Below, in pieces: positions 1 through 5,542 of a stretch of DNA of 5,542 nt. Source of the stretch: Candidatus Sulfotelmatobacter sp. (GTDB lineage Bacteria; Acidobacteriota; Terriglobia; Terriglobales; SbA1); the NCBI GenBank assembly GCA_030151135.1, contig JASLEQ010000371.1:1-5542 (forward strand), read 5' to 3'. Below the pieces are notes generated by a model that saw only the letters and a program-made list of their open reading frames with translations, did not search any database and had not been told where the DNA came from. A program made the position numbers and the translations under genes. The stretch's first letter is position 1. The number at the start of each line of letters is the position of its first letter.

Positions 1-1
1 G

Positions 2-664
2 GCTTATCACCTGCCGCTACCTCGCCGCTACCTCGATGCGGGGATTCGCCGATGCGGTTTTCACGGCCTTTCCTATGCATCCCTGGTTCATCACTTCGGC
101 AAGGAGCTTCCCTCTCGTGCCGTCTTCGCGCACTTGGGAAATGGTGCGAGCCTATGCGCCCTAAGCAATGGCAAATCGATCGATACGACCATGTGCTTCA
201 CGCCCGTCGCAGGCATTCCGATGGGCACGCGTTGCGGAGACCTGGATCCCGGCGTCGTGCTTTTTCTCCTGAGGGAGCAGAATCTTGGTGTCGACGAACT
301 CGAAGAACTGCTGAATCACGCGAGTGGTCTGTTCGCGCTCTCCTCCGGCGAAAGCGACGTCAAAGCTCTCGAATTACGCGCGCAAGCAAACGATCCGCAG
401 GCAATTCTTGCTCTAGACGTATTCGCGATTGCGATCCGGAAGGCGATCGGCGCGTACGTTGCCCTGTTAGGTGGAGTAGACATCCTGGTTTTCACGGGGG
501 GAATCGGAGAGCACAGTGTGCGAGTTCGTTCGTCTAGTACCCAAGGGCTGGAGTGCCTGGGTATAGTGCCTGACATGATCAAGATCGTTGCCGCAGACGA
601 AGAGCGGCAGATCGCCCGCCATTGCAGAACGCTCATGCAAGAGCGCTCCACCCGAGATCGGTAG
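2..664 (+). CDS. ackA: Acetate kinase, C-terminal part (5' end outside window)
   Basis: Acetate kinase interconverts acetate plus ATP and acetyl phosphate plus ADP in the cytoplasm. The frame is open from base 2 and gives 220 residues to the TAG at 662-664. About 170 N-terminal residues of a normal ~400-residue enzyme lie beyond the left edge. Visible family motifs are RRCGFHGLSY (residues 16-25 of the fragment, with the active-site Phe-His pair), HLGNGAS (44-50, substrate-binding Asn), MGTRCGDLDPG (74-84, catalytic Arg) and FTGGIGEHS near the C-terminus (active-site Glu). All these catalytic positions are kept. Two points are odd. GFHG is followed by LSY rather than the classical TSH. The stretch between LECLGI and the terminal ADEERQIAR is about 20 residues shorter than in E. 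coli AckA as I recall it. The gene converges on the sdh operon. A partner phosphotransacetylase or phosphoketolase may lie upstream, but it is not visible. Confidence 0.93.
   Translation, partial: AYHLPLPRRYLDAGIRRCGFHGLSYASLVHHFGKELPSRAVFAHLGNGASLCALSNGKSIDTTMCFTPVAGIPMGTRCGDLDPGVVLFLLREQNLGVDELEELLNHASGLFALSSGESDVKALELRAQANDPQAILALDVFAIAIRKAIGAYVALLGGVDILVFTGGIGEHSVRVRSSSTQGLECLGIVPDMIKIVAADEERQIARHCRTLMQERSTRDR
14..35. repeat. 11-bp perfect tandem repeat inside ackA
   Basis: CCGCTACCTCG occurs twice head to tail (14-24 and 25-35) within the acetate kinase frame. Because 11 is not a multiple of three, the copies are read in different frames: the first gives PLPR and the second RYLD. The downstream GIRR-GFHG motif is in the correct frame, so the two-copy state encodes the intact protein. 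Confidence 0.9.
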
Positions 665-693
665 AGTGGGACTTGTGAGGTGCTATTGGGCTT
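665..693. other. Short convergent intergenic junction
   Basis: These 29 bases separate the ackA stop from the stop of the oppositely transcribed TPR-like gene. I see no GC-rich hairpin followed by a T-run in either direction. Termination here must be Rho-dependent, lie inside a neighbouring gene, or depend on collision of the two transcripts. Confidence 0.7.
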
Positions 694-1224
694 TTAAGCG
701 TCCGCGATTCGGGAGTCGACTTCGTTCAGGTCCCATACTTGGGATGGTTCATCCTCTGGAGCGGATCGGAGTCCGGGGTCCTGCATGATCACCCGTGCAC
801 AGGTGTTCCATCGTAGAATGGCGTCGTCATTGCCGGGTGTCGCAACTTTCATTGCCTTCTCATAGTGATTCATTGCTGCCCGCAAAGCATGGTAAGCCGA
901 CGCTCCCGCTCCGCCGCCACCGTGACGAATGCGAGCATTTCCCAAGCGCTCCCAAATGATGCCCTCGTAGTAAGCCCGCTCGTACTCGCCCTTAAGCTGC
1001 GCGAGGACCTCGTGCGCGCCTTTCACGTGGACGTGAGAATCGAATTGGTCAGTCCGCGCCAAGAGAAGCGAAATCAGTGCCTGCTGGTGATCGGGCACAA
1101 TCGCGAGGATATCGAGACAAATACTTTCCGCCAGACTCGGCTCATTCAGCAGACGATACCGTTCCACCTTCGCAAGTGCTTCGGGGATACTCTGCTCGGA
1201 AATGGATTTCAGTTCGAATTGCAT
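694..1224 (-). CDS. Uncharacterised TPR-like protein, last gene of the sdh operon
   Basis: This is a 176-residue, probably cytoplasmic protein with no signal peptide or membrane segment. The sequence suggests paired amphipathic helices of the tetratricopeptide type. One unit lies at about residues 14-60 (AKVERYRLLNEPSLAESIC, then IVPDHQQALISLLLA). Another lies at about 80-128 (YERAYYEGIIWERLGNARI, then a Gly-rich loop HGGGGAGA at 101-108, then ALRAAMNHYEKAMKVA). The acidic tail (about 150-176) looks disordered. I chose the ATG at 1224 because AGGAG lies 5 bases upstream; an in-frame start at 1368 would run deep into sdhB. The gap to the sdhB stop is only 8 bases and that stop overlaps the ribosome site, so the protein is probably co-translated with the Sdh subunits. 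TPR folds usually bind proteins, so a role in assembly or stability of the complex is possible but unproven. I do not know a named homologue. Confidence 0.8.
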   Translation of the reverse strand: MQFELKSISEQSIPEALAKVERYRLLNEPSLAESICLDILAIVPDHQQALISLLLARTDQFDSHVHVKGAHEVLAQLKGEYERAYYEGIIWERLGNARIRHGGGGAGASAYHALRAAMNHYEKAMKVATPGNDDAILRWNTCARVIMQDPGLRSAPEDEPSQVWDLNEVDSRIADA

Positions 1225-1232
1225 GACAACTC

Positions 1233-1982
1233 CTAACTTTTCGAATTGCTGAAGACTCGGAACAGTCTCGACAGCGGATCGAAGAAGCGATCGACGACGC
1301 GTTCTTTGAGCGGGATGATTGCATTGTCGGTGATGGTGATACTTTCGGGACAGACCTTCGTACAGCACTTGGTGATGTTGCAGAGACCTATGCCGAATTG
1401 GCTTTTAAGATTGGCAACCCGATCTCCCACGTCCAACGGATGCATTTCCAGCGCGGCCGTATACACCAAAAACCGCGGACCGATGAACTGGTCTTGCATA
1501 TGGTGGTCGCGCAACACGTGACACACATCCTGGCAGAGGTAGCACTCAATGCACTTTCGAAATTCCTGCACCCGTTCGACATCCTCTTGCGCAATGCGCC
1601 ATGTCCCGTCGGCAGCGTCGGGCTTCCGCGGCTGGAACTTCGGAATGCGTTTCTTTACCTCATAATTCCACGATACGTCCGTGACCAGGTCCTTCATGTG
1701 CGGAAATGCCTTCATCGGTTCGACCGTCACGGGCTTATCGAGCGGCACGGTATTAAGCCGAGTCATGCACATCAGTTTCGGCATGCCATTGATCTCGGCC
1801 GAGCAGGATCCGCATTTGCCCGCTTTGCAGTTCCAGCGAACTGCAAGATCGCCAGCGTGTTCCGCTTGTATCTGATGAACGGCATCGAGCACTACCATTC
1901 CGGCTGAGACTTCCGTGGTGTAGTCATGGAATTTCCCCTCGCCCTTTTCCCCGCGCCATATCCGAAAGGTGGCCGTCGCCAT
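1233..1982 (-). CDS. sdhB: Succinate dehydrogenase iron-sulfur subunit (Sdh1 type)
   Basis: This 249-residue subunit carries electrons from the FAD of SdhA to the membrane anchor. An N-terminal ferredoxin-like domain has [2Fe-2S] ligands C52, C57, C60 and C72 (NCKAGKCGSC, then C12 residues on). The C-terminal domain has CIECYLCQDVC (C144, C147, C150, C154) and CNITKCCTKVCPE (C201, C207, C211), the usual set for the [4Fe-4S] and [3Fe-4S] clusters. C206 is an additional cysteine. CIECYLCQDVCHVLRDH and NITKCCTKVCPE resemble mycobacterial Sdh1 (Rv0247c, from memory) more than E. coli SdhB or FrdB; note Cys-His where E. coli has Cys-Pro. The ATG at 1982 overlaps the sdhA TAA by one base (TAATG), and AGGAG sits 8 bases upstream. 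Sequence alone does not decide whether the complex works as a succinate dehydrogenase or a fumarate reductase. Confidence 0.95.
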   Translation of the reverse strand: MATATFRIWRGEKGEGKFHDYTTEVSAGMVVLDAVHQIQAEHAGDLAVRWNCKAGKCGSCSAEINGMPKLMCMTRLNTVPLDKPVTVEPMKAFPHMKDLVTDVSWNYEVKKRIPKFQPRKPDAADGTWRIAQEDVERVQEFRKCIECYLCQDVCHVLRDHHMQDQFIGPRFLVYTAALEMHPLDVGDRVANLKSQFGIGLCNITKCCTKVCPESITITDNAIIPLKERVVDRFFDPLSRLFRVFSNSKS

Positions 1983-3793
1983 TACTTCATCTCCTGGATG
2001 ATTTGCTGCAGATCCTCCCGCATCGGCGGGATAGGCTCGCGCGTGAGTTGCATTTTGCCCCCGGCGTCTTTTCGCACCACGATGTTGAACCCACCGTACT
2101 CTTTGTCCTTGTCGGGGAAATCGTCGCGGAAATGCGCGCCACGACTCTCTTTCCGTTCAAGCGCGGCCCGGGTGACGATTTCCGATACGGTCAGCAGGTT
2201 GTACAAGTCGAGAGCGGTGTGCCAGCCTGAATTGTATTCACGGTTTCCGTCGACACTAACCTGCTCGCTGGCTGCTTTCAATTCTCGAATGCGCTCGAGC
2301 GCTTGCAGCATCTCCTGTTCCTGACGCACGATGCCGACCAGTTCCTGCATCACGTCCTGCAGCGCGTGTTGTACGGCATATGGATTGTCGGATCCCTTAT
2401 GCTCGAAGGGCTGGAGCGCCCACTTCTCCGCGGATGCAAGTTGTTCCGTATTGACCGCACCCAGCGGGTTCTGTTTTGCATACACTGCGGCGTACTCACC
2501 GGCCCGCTTGCCGAAGACCAATAGATCCGAAAGTGAATTTCCACCTAGCCGGTTGGCGCCATGCAGACCGGCGGCACACTCTCCGGCCGCAAAAAGCCCT
2601 GGCACGTCCGACATTTGGGAATCGGCGTCCACCTTGACGCCTCCCATCATGTAATGAGTCGTAGGGCCCACTTCCATCGGCTCGCGAGTGATGTCAATGT
2701 CGGCAAGCTGCTTGAACTGGTGATACATACTGGGCAGCTTCTTCTTGATATGTTCTTCGGCGTTCGGAATCTTCTCCTTAACCCACGCGATGTCCAGGAA
2801 CACACCGCCGTGAGGGCTTCCCCGCCCTTCCCGAACCTCCCGCCGAATGCAGCGAGCCACGTGGTCCCGGGTCAGCAGCTCGGGCGGACGTCGCGCATTC
2901 TTGTCTCCCTGCGTGTACCGCCAGCCTTCTTCTTCAGAATCGGCGGTCTGGTTGGCATACAGCGGCGGAATGTCTTTGAACATGAATCGTTCGCTATCCC
3001 GATTACGCAGCACTCCTCCCTCGCCACGCACACCCTCCGTGACCAGGATGCCGCGCACACTGGGCGGCCAAATCATTCCCGTCGGATGGAATTGGACGAA
3101 TTCCGTATCCATCAATGCCGCCCCCGCATGATAGGCGAGCGAATGTCCATCTCCCGTATATTCCCAACTGTTGCTGGTGATCTTGAAAGCCCGTCCAATT
3201 CCTCCGGTCGCCAGCACCACGGCCTTGGCGCGAAACAAGTGAAACCGGCCGCGCTCGCGGTCGTATCCAAAAGCCCCTGCAATGCGGTCGCCGTCTTTCA
3301 GCAGCGTGACGACGGTATGTTCCATGAAAACATCGAGTCCAAGATGGATTCCGTGGTCCTGAAGAGTGCGGATCATTTCCAGACCGGTGCGGTCTCCCAC
3401 ATGGGCAAGGCGCGGATAGCGATGGCCTCCAAAATTCCGCTGCAGGATTCGGCCGTCGCTGGTGCGATCGAAAAGCGCACCCCATGCCTCAAGTTCGCGC
3501 ACCCGTGCCGGAGCTTCCTTGGCGTGGAGTTCCGCCATGCGCCAATTACTCAAGTATTGGCCTCCTCGCATGGTGTCGGAAAAATGGACCCGCCAACTAT
3601 CGCGGTCATCCACGTTCCCCATGGCCGCCGCAACGCCGCCCTCGGCCATCACAGTATGAGCCTTGCCGAGAAGAGATTTTGAAATCACCGCGACCTTGGA
3701 CCCCGCAGCGGAGACCTCGATGGCAGCGCGCAAACCGGCGCCCCCGGCTCCGATGATCAGAACGTCGTGCTCATGCGTGATGTACTCGCTCAC
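1982..3793 (-). CDS. sdhA: Succinate dehydrogenase flavoprotein subunit (Sdh1 type)
   Basis: This 603-residue catalytic subunit oxidises succinate to fumarate (or the reverse) with covalently bound FAD at the inner membrane face. GAGGAG (15-20) is the FAD Rossmann loop, and H46 in KAHTVMAEGG is the expected FAD-linking histidine. Active-site residues match the E. coli SdhA set: H236 (QFHPTG), T252/E253 (LVTEGVRGEGG), R309 (TRDHVARC), H380 (HYMMGG) and R415 (ANRLGGNSLSD). The helical C-terminal domain ends near 603. I chose the GTG at 3793 because GGAGG lies 8 bases upstream and the FAD fold begins directly after it. An in-frame ATG at 3877 would add 28 residues with no family similarity, read from sdhC sequence. 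GTG shares one base with the sdhC stop (TAGTG), which suggests translational coupling. I see no frameshift or missing key residue. Confidence 0.96.
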   Translation of the reverse strand: MSEYITHEHDVLIIGAGGAGLRAAIEVSAAGSKVAVISKSLLGKAHTVMAEGGVAAAMGNVDDRDSWRVHFSDTMRGGQYLSNWRMAELHAKEAPARVRELEAWGALFDRTSDGRILQRNFGGHRYPRLAHVGDRTGLEMIRTLQDHGIHLGLDVFMEHTVVTLLKDGDRIAGAFGYDRERGRFHLFRAKAVVLATGGIGRAFKITSNSWEYTGDGHSLAYHAGAALMDTEFVQFHPTGMIWPPSVRGILVTEGVRGEGGVLRNRDSERFMFKDIPPLYANQTADSEEEGWRYTQGDKNARRPPELLTRDHVARCIRREVREGRGSPHGGVFLDIAWVKEKIPNAEEHIKKKLPSMYHQFKQLADIDITREPMEVGPTTHYMMGGVKVDADSQMSDVPGLFAAGECAAGLHGANRLGGNSLSDLLVFGKRAGEYAAVYAKQNPLGAVNTEQLASAEKWALQPFEHKGSDNPYAVQHALQDVMQELVGIVRQEQEMLQALERIRELKAASEQVSVDGNREYNSGWHTALDLYNLLTVSEIVTRAALERKESRGAHFRDDFPDKDKEYGGFNIVVRKDAGGKMQLTREPIPPMREDLQQIIQEMK

Positions 3794-4569
3794 TAGACGA
3801 TCCTCCAATCCGTCCAGATACCCATCGAGCACATCCGCACATATAGATCGGAGAACGCCACCGAGCAGAGGCTGCACCAGGCGAACAGCATGTGCCGCCT
3901 ATTCAGGCAACTCACGCAATCGTAAACTCGCTTGCGGGCCGGCACCCCCGCCAAACGATCGCGAAAACCGCCCACCAGGTGACGCAAGGAGTGGCAACCC
4001 AAGGTGTAGGAGCTAAGCAGCACAAGGTTCGCCAATAGGACGAGAGTGCCAACACCGATGCCAAACCGGCCGTCGAACCAGAACGCGTCCCACACGTCCC
4101 GCGCCAGAATAATGAGGAAGACGAGCGCCAGGTAAAGAAAATACCGATGGATATTTTGCACGATCAAGGGGAAGGATCGCTCTCCGAGATAGGTCTTCCG
4201 CGGCTCACCCACGGTGCAGGAAGGCGGATCGGCCCAAAAAGCCTTGTAATAGGCCCCGCGGTAGTAATAACACGTTACTCGAAACCCACCCGGCGCCCAG
4301 AGGATCAGCATCGCGCCTGTGACCCAGGCAGGTATCCAGTTTGGGTTTGGACCAAACCAACTCTGGGTAGGACCGAACAAGACCGGCGAATAAAACGGCG
4401 AGAGATAAGGACCGAACCTGAAATGTTGACCCTGGAGCGCCGCCCACGTGGAATACCCGATGAAAGCCGACAAACCGAGAAATACAACCAGCGGCTGTAT
4501 CCACCAACTGTCGGATCGCCGAGTCTGCCCAAAACTCCCGCGCACCAACGGGACGTCAATCTGAGACAT
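3793..4569 (-). CDS. sdhC: Sdh1-type membrane anchor with conserved Cys/His residues
   Basis: This 258-residue protein anchors SdhAB and should pass electrons to quinone. Five membrane helices are visible at about 22-44, 78-96, 138-158, 170-190 and 223-248. It lacks the separate SdhC/SdhD pair of E. coli, and no second anchor gene is present. Motifs YLSPFYSP (55-62), CYYYRGAYYKAFW (100-112), PPSC (115-118), QNIHRYFLY (138-146), GCHSLRHLVGG (191-201) and LNRRHMLFAW (222-231) match my memory of mycobacterial Rv0249c. That complex was shown by cryo-EM to hold a Rieske-type [2Fe-2S] cluster in the membrane. C100, C118, C192, H141, H193, H197 and H226 are candidate cofactor ligands, but I cannot assign them individually. 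Eight cysteines is many for such an anchor; C218/C221 form a CxxC. The ATG at 4569 follows GAGGAGG by 4 bases. It is first in the operon. Confidence 0.9.
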   Translation of the reverse strand: MSQIDVPLVRGSFGQTRRSDSWWIQPLVVFLGLSAFIGYSTWAALQGQHFRFGPYLSPFYSPVLFGPTQSWFGPNPNWIPAWVTGAMLILWAPGGFRVTCYYYRGAYYKAFWADPPSCTVGEPRKTYLGERSFPLIVQNIHRYFLYLALVFLIILARDVWDAFWFDGRFGIGVGTLVLLANLVLLSSYTLGCHSLRHLVGGFRDRLAGVPARKRVYDCVSCLNRRHMLFAWCSLCSVAFSDLYVRMCSMGIWTDWRIV

Positions 4570-4573
4570 CCAG

Positions 4574-4580
4574 CCTCCTC
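4574..4580 (-). promoter_or_regulatory. Strong ribosome binding site of sdhC
   Basis: On the minus strand GAGGAGG ends 4 bases before the ATG at 4569. It is an almost full anti-16S match with slightly short spacing and fixes the start of the first operon gene. Confidence 0.75.
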
Positions 4581-4610
4581 AACCCTTCCGTGCGGACGTT
4601 CCATCCAGGC

Positions 4611-4630
4611 CCATCGCATCTCGGCGATGG
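4611..4630. promoter_or_regulatory. 7-bp inverted repeat upstream of sdhC
   Basis: CCATCGC (4611-4617) and GCGATGG (4624-4630) are perfect complements separated by 6 bases. The element ends 41 bases upstream of the sdhC ATG, beyond its ribosome site. It could be a leader hairpin in the sdh transcript or a regulator's operator. There is no T-run on either side, so it does not look like a terminator. Confidence 0.5.
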
Positions 4631-4646
4631 AAGTCGGACGGCAGCC

Positions 4647-4652
4647 ATGATA
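4647..4652 (-). promoter_or_regulatory. Candidate -10 element for the sdh operon
   Basis: The minus strand reads TATCAT here, about 80 bases before the sdhC start, with transcription expected to begin near 4640. I find no convincing -35 hexamer at the right distance, so an activator or another sigma factor may be needed, or the match may be chance. The hairpin at 4611-4630 would lie in the resulting leader. Confidence 0.25.
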
Positions 4653-4716
4653 CAGCGAAATGCGTGGTCGCGTTTTGGGAACGATGTGCGGACACTCGAA
4701 CCGCGGCGCGAGCGCT

Positions 4717-4726
4717 GTGGTACAGT
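4717..4726 (+). promoter_or_regulatory. Candidate extended -10 for the SRPBCC-like gene
   Basis: TGTGGTACAGT ends at 4726 with TACAGT as the -10 hexamer and a TG two bases before it, about 47 bases upstream of the ATG at 4773. No clear -35 precedes it. This is a weak call on pattern alone. Confidence 0.22.
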
Positions 4727-4772
4727 TTTCGCGACACCAGTTTGAAAGCCGGCGTTCCAGCTGGGTGGGAAG

Positions 4773-5264
4773 ATGAGTACAGCACGCGAGATTCGCAGCT
4801 ATGACTACGTGAACCGTCCCTATGAGGGCGTACGCGATGTGTTGAAGCAGAACGCAATCGCAGTATTTCAGTCGGCTACGAAGGCGGCTGCTTCCCGGGC
4901 GCAGTCCGTGGCGGCTGAACTCCACGTCGATTTTGCTGGGATTGGCGTAAAGACCGACATCAACATCTCCATAAAAGGCATCGAGGAAAAGCTCGCCGAC
5001 GCGACTTCGGCTCCCAGCACGCGCTTGCTGCTGGAATGGCAGGCCGCAACGCTGCCAGGATTGTTTCCGCTCATGAAAGGCGAACTTTCCGTGTACCCGT
5101 TGACCTCCACGGAAACGCAGCTGGATTTTTCCGGACTCTACGAACCGCCTTTTGGCGCGGTGGGAAAAACCATGAACGCCATCGTCGGACACCGCATCGC
5201 AGAAGCGTCCGTGCATCGCTTCGTTAACGACGTGGCAGGATATCTCCGTCACGCCCTGGCCTAG
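4773..5264 (+). CDS. SRPBCC-like (START-fold) small protein
   Basis: This 163-residue protein has no signal peptide or membrane helix. It has the outline of the SRPBCC/Bet v 1 fold. DYVNRPYEGVRDVL (about 11-24) resembles the opening strand and helix of that family. A series of alternating beta strands follows (about 50-68, 82-98, 102-121), then a long C-terminal helix (about 128-160, IVGHRIAEASVHRFVNDVAGYL). Such proteins hold hydrophobic ligands in a cavity, but the ligand cannot be read from sequence. The ATG at 4773 has only a modest ribosome site (GGTGGGAAG immediately before it). It is transcribed divergently from the sdh operon across 203 bases, and a functional link is not shown. The fold call is by pattern, so a hypothetical protein of another fold remains possible. 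Confidence 0.7.
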   Translation: MSTAREIRSYDYVNRPYEGVRDVLKQNAIAVFQSATKAAASRAQSVAAELHVDFAGIGVKTDINISIKGIEEKLADATSAPSTRLLLEWQAATLPGLFPLMKGELSVYPLTSTETQLDFSGLYEPPFGAVGKTMNAIVGHRIAEASVHRFVNDVAGYLRHALA

Positions 5265-5428
5265 AGCGACCGCAAGCATCTCCTTCAAGCATCAGGCCGA
5301 CGGGTCGATTGGATCGCACACCGTTCCGCCTTCACACCCAATTGCATTGTGGGAGGAACCTTCCTGGGCTTTTGACTTAGGGCAACCAGGTGCCATGGAG
5401 CTCCATCCTCTTGAGGATGACTGGAAAG
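5265..5428. other. Intergenic region before the isochorismatase-like gene
   Basis: These 164 bases hold no gene I can support. There is a small palindrome AGGAA-CC-TTCCT (5354-5365) followed by GGGCTTTTG, too weak to call a terminator. A -35-like TTGACT lies at 5372-5377 without a good -10, and a pair of adjoining palindromes sits at 5395-5418. Confidence 0.6.
5395..5418. promoter_or_regulatory. Two back-to-back palindromes before the isochorismatase-like gene
   Basis: ATGGAGCTCCAT (5395-5406) is a perfect 12-bp palindrome. It shares its final AT with a second perfect inverted repeat, ATCCTC-TT-GAGGAT (5405-5418). The second would fold in RNA as a hairpin with a CUUG loop, and its right arm contains the GAGG that could serve as the ribosome site for the ATG at 5429. 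It may act as an operator, a leader hairpin, or both. A TTGACT hexamer lies 17 bases upstream of the first palindrome. Confidence 0.5.
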
Positions 5429-5542
5429 ATGGAAGGGGATCTTCACGGGAATGTTCCTGACTCAGCGCGGGCGGTGCTCCTCCTGGTTGACGTGCTGAAT
5501 GACCTGGATTTTCCCGACAACGAGTACCTCCTCACGCAGGCC
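5429..5542 (+). CDS. Isochorismatase-family cysteine hydrolase, N-terminal fragment
   Basis: Only the first 38 codons are present before the right edge. The fragment reads into AVLLLVDVLNDLDFPDNEYL (residues 15-34), which is the first strand and loop of the isochorismatase/nicotinamidase fold. D21 in LLVDVLND matches the conserved catalytic aspartate; the catalytic Lys and Cys would lie beyond the window. Family members hydrolyse isochorismate, nicotinamide or other amides, and this part does not identify the substrate. The start is uncertain. ATG 5429 has GAGG about 12 bases upstream. The in-frame ATG 5417, TTG 5411 and GTG 5390 are alternatives, and the frame closes at a TAG at 5378. Confidence 0.75.
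   Translation, partial: MEGDLHGNVPDSARAVLLLVDVLNDLDFPDNEYLLTQA

Noticed and set aside
52..537. Arg/Ser-rich open frame on the + strand over acetate kinase
   Set aside because: The alternative frame from base 2 to 664 carries every acetate kinase motif, so this one is a shadow.
731..744. TCCCA-TACT-TGGGA inverted repeat considered as an ackA terminator
   Set aside because: The 5-bp stem has no T-run, lies inside the coding sequence of the opposing gene and is expected by chance.
1225..1368. N-terminal extension of the TPR-like protein from an in-frame start at 1368
   Set aside because: It would overlap sdhB by 136 bases, and the ATG at 1224 has AGGAG at 5 bases.
2561..3682. Long open frame on the + strand (373 codons) antisense to sdhA
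   Set aside because: It lies wholly within the highly conserved sdhA, has no ribosome site or recognisable motif, and its composition (His, Arg, Ser and Pro rich) is typical of an antisense shadow in a GC-rich gene.
3794..3877. N-terminal extension of sdhA from the ATG at 3877
   Set aside because: These 28 codons lie inside sdhC and have no flavoprotein similarity; the GTG at 3793 has a well-placed GGAGG.
4305..5288. Open frame on the - strand (327 codons) spanning the SRPBCC-like gene, the divergent intergenic region and part of sdhC
   Set aside because: It overlaps two better supported genes, crosses their ribosome sites and shows no family motif.
5337..5365. Small inverted repeats (CCCAAT-TGC-ATTG-T-GGG and AGGAA-CC-TTCCT) considered as a terminator for the SRPBCC-like gene
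   Set aside because: Stems are short or bulged, loops are very small, and only four T residues follow.

Overview
The window (about 57-60% G+C by eye) is tightly packed bacterial chromosomal DNA with no sign of mobile elements, CRISPR arrays or RNA genes. Protein similarity recalled from memory suggests a soil-type bacterium, perhaps an acidobacterium or relative. The taxonomic call is weak because it rests on the succinate dehydrogenase type and the mix of neighbours, not on a marker gene.

Layout, left to right: (1) the 3' two thirds of an acetate kinase gene on the + strand (2-664), cut by the left edge. (2) A 29-bp convergent junction. (3) A four-gene operon on the - strand, read right to left from about 4640 to 694: membrane anchor sdhC (4569-3793), flavoprotein sdhA (3793-1982), iron-sulfur protein sdhB (1982-1233) and an uncharacterised TPR-like protein (1224-694). 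(4) A 203-bp divergent intergenic region with a 7-bp hairpin and weak promoter candidates. (5) A SRPBCC-like small protein on the + strand (4773-5264). (6) A 164-bp gap with two back-to-back palindromes. (7) The first 38 codons of an isochorismatase-family hydrolase on the + strand (5429 to the right edge).

The core is a complete succinate:quinone oxidoreductase of the kind best known as mycobacterial Sdh1. SdhA carries covalent FAD and oxidises succinate, SdhB carries three iron-sulfur centres, and a single five-helix anchor with conserved Cys/His residues passes electrons to quinone. The junctions are coupled (TAGTG and TAATG one-base overlaps, then an 8-base gap), so the four proteins are probably made together. 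The TPR-like protein is the least understood member and a candidate accessory or assembly factor. Acetate kinase links acetyl phosphate to acetate and ATP and is transcribed towards the operon, so it is not part of it.

The most interesting points are the Sdh-linked TPR protein, the cysteine-rich anchor, the shortened C-terminal region of acetate kinase, and the double palindrome overlapping the translation signals of the isochorismatase gene.
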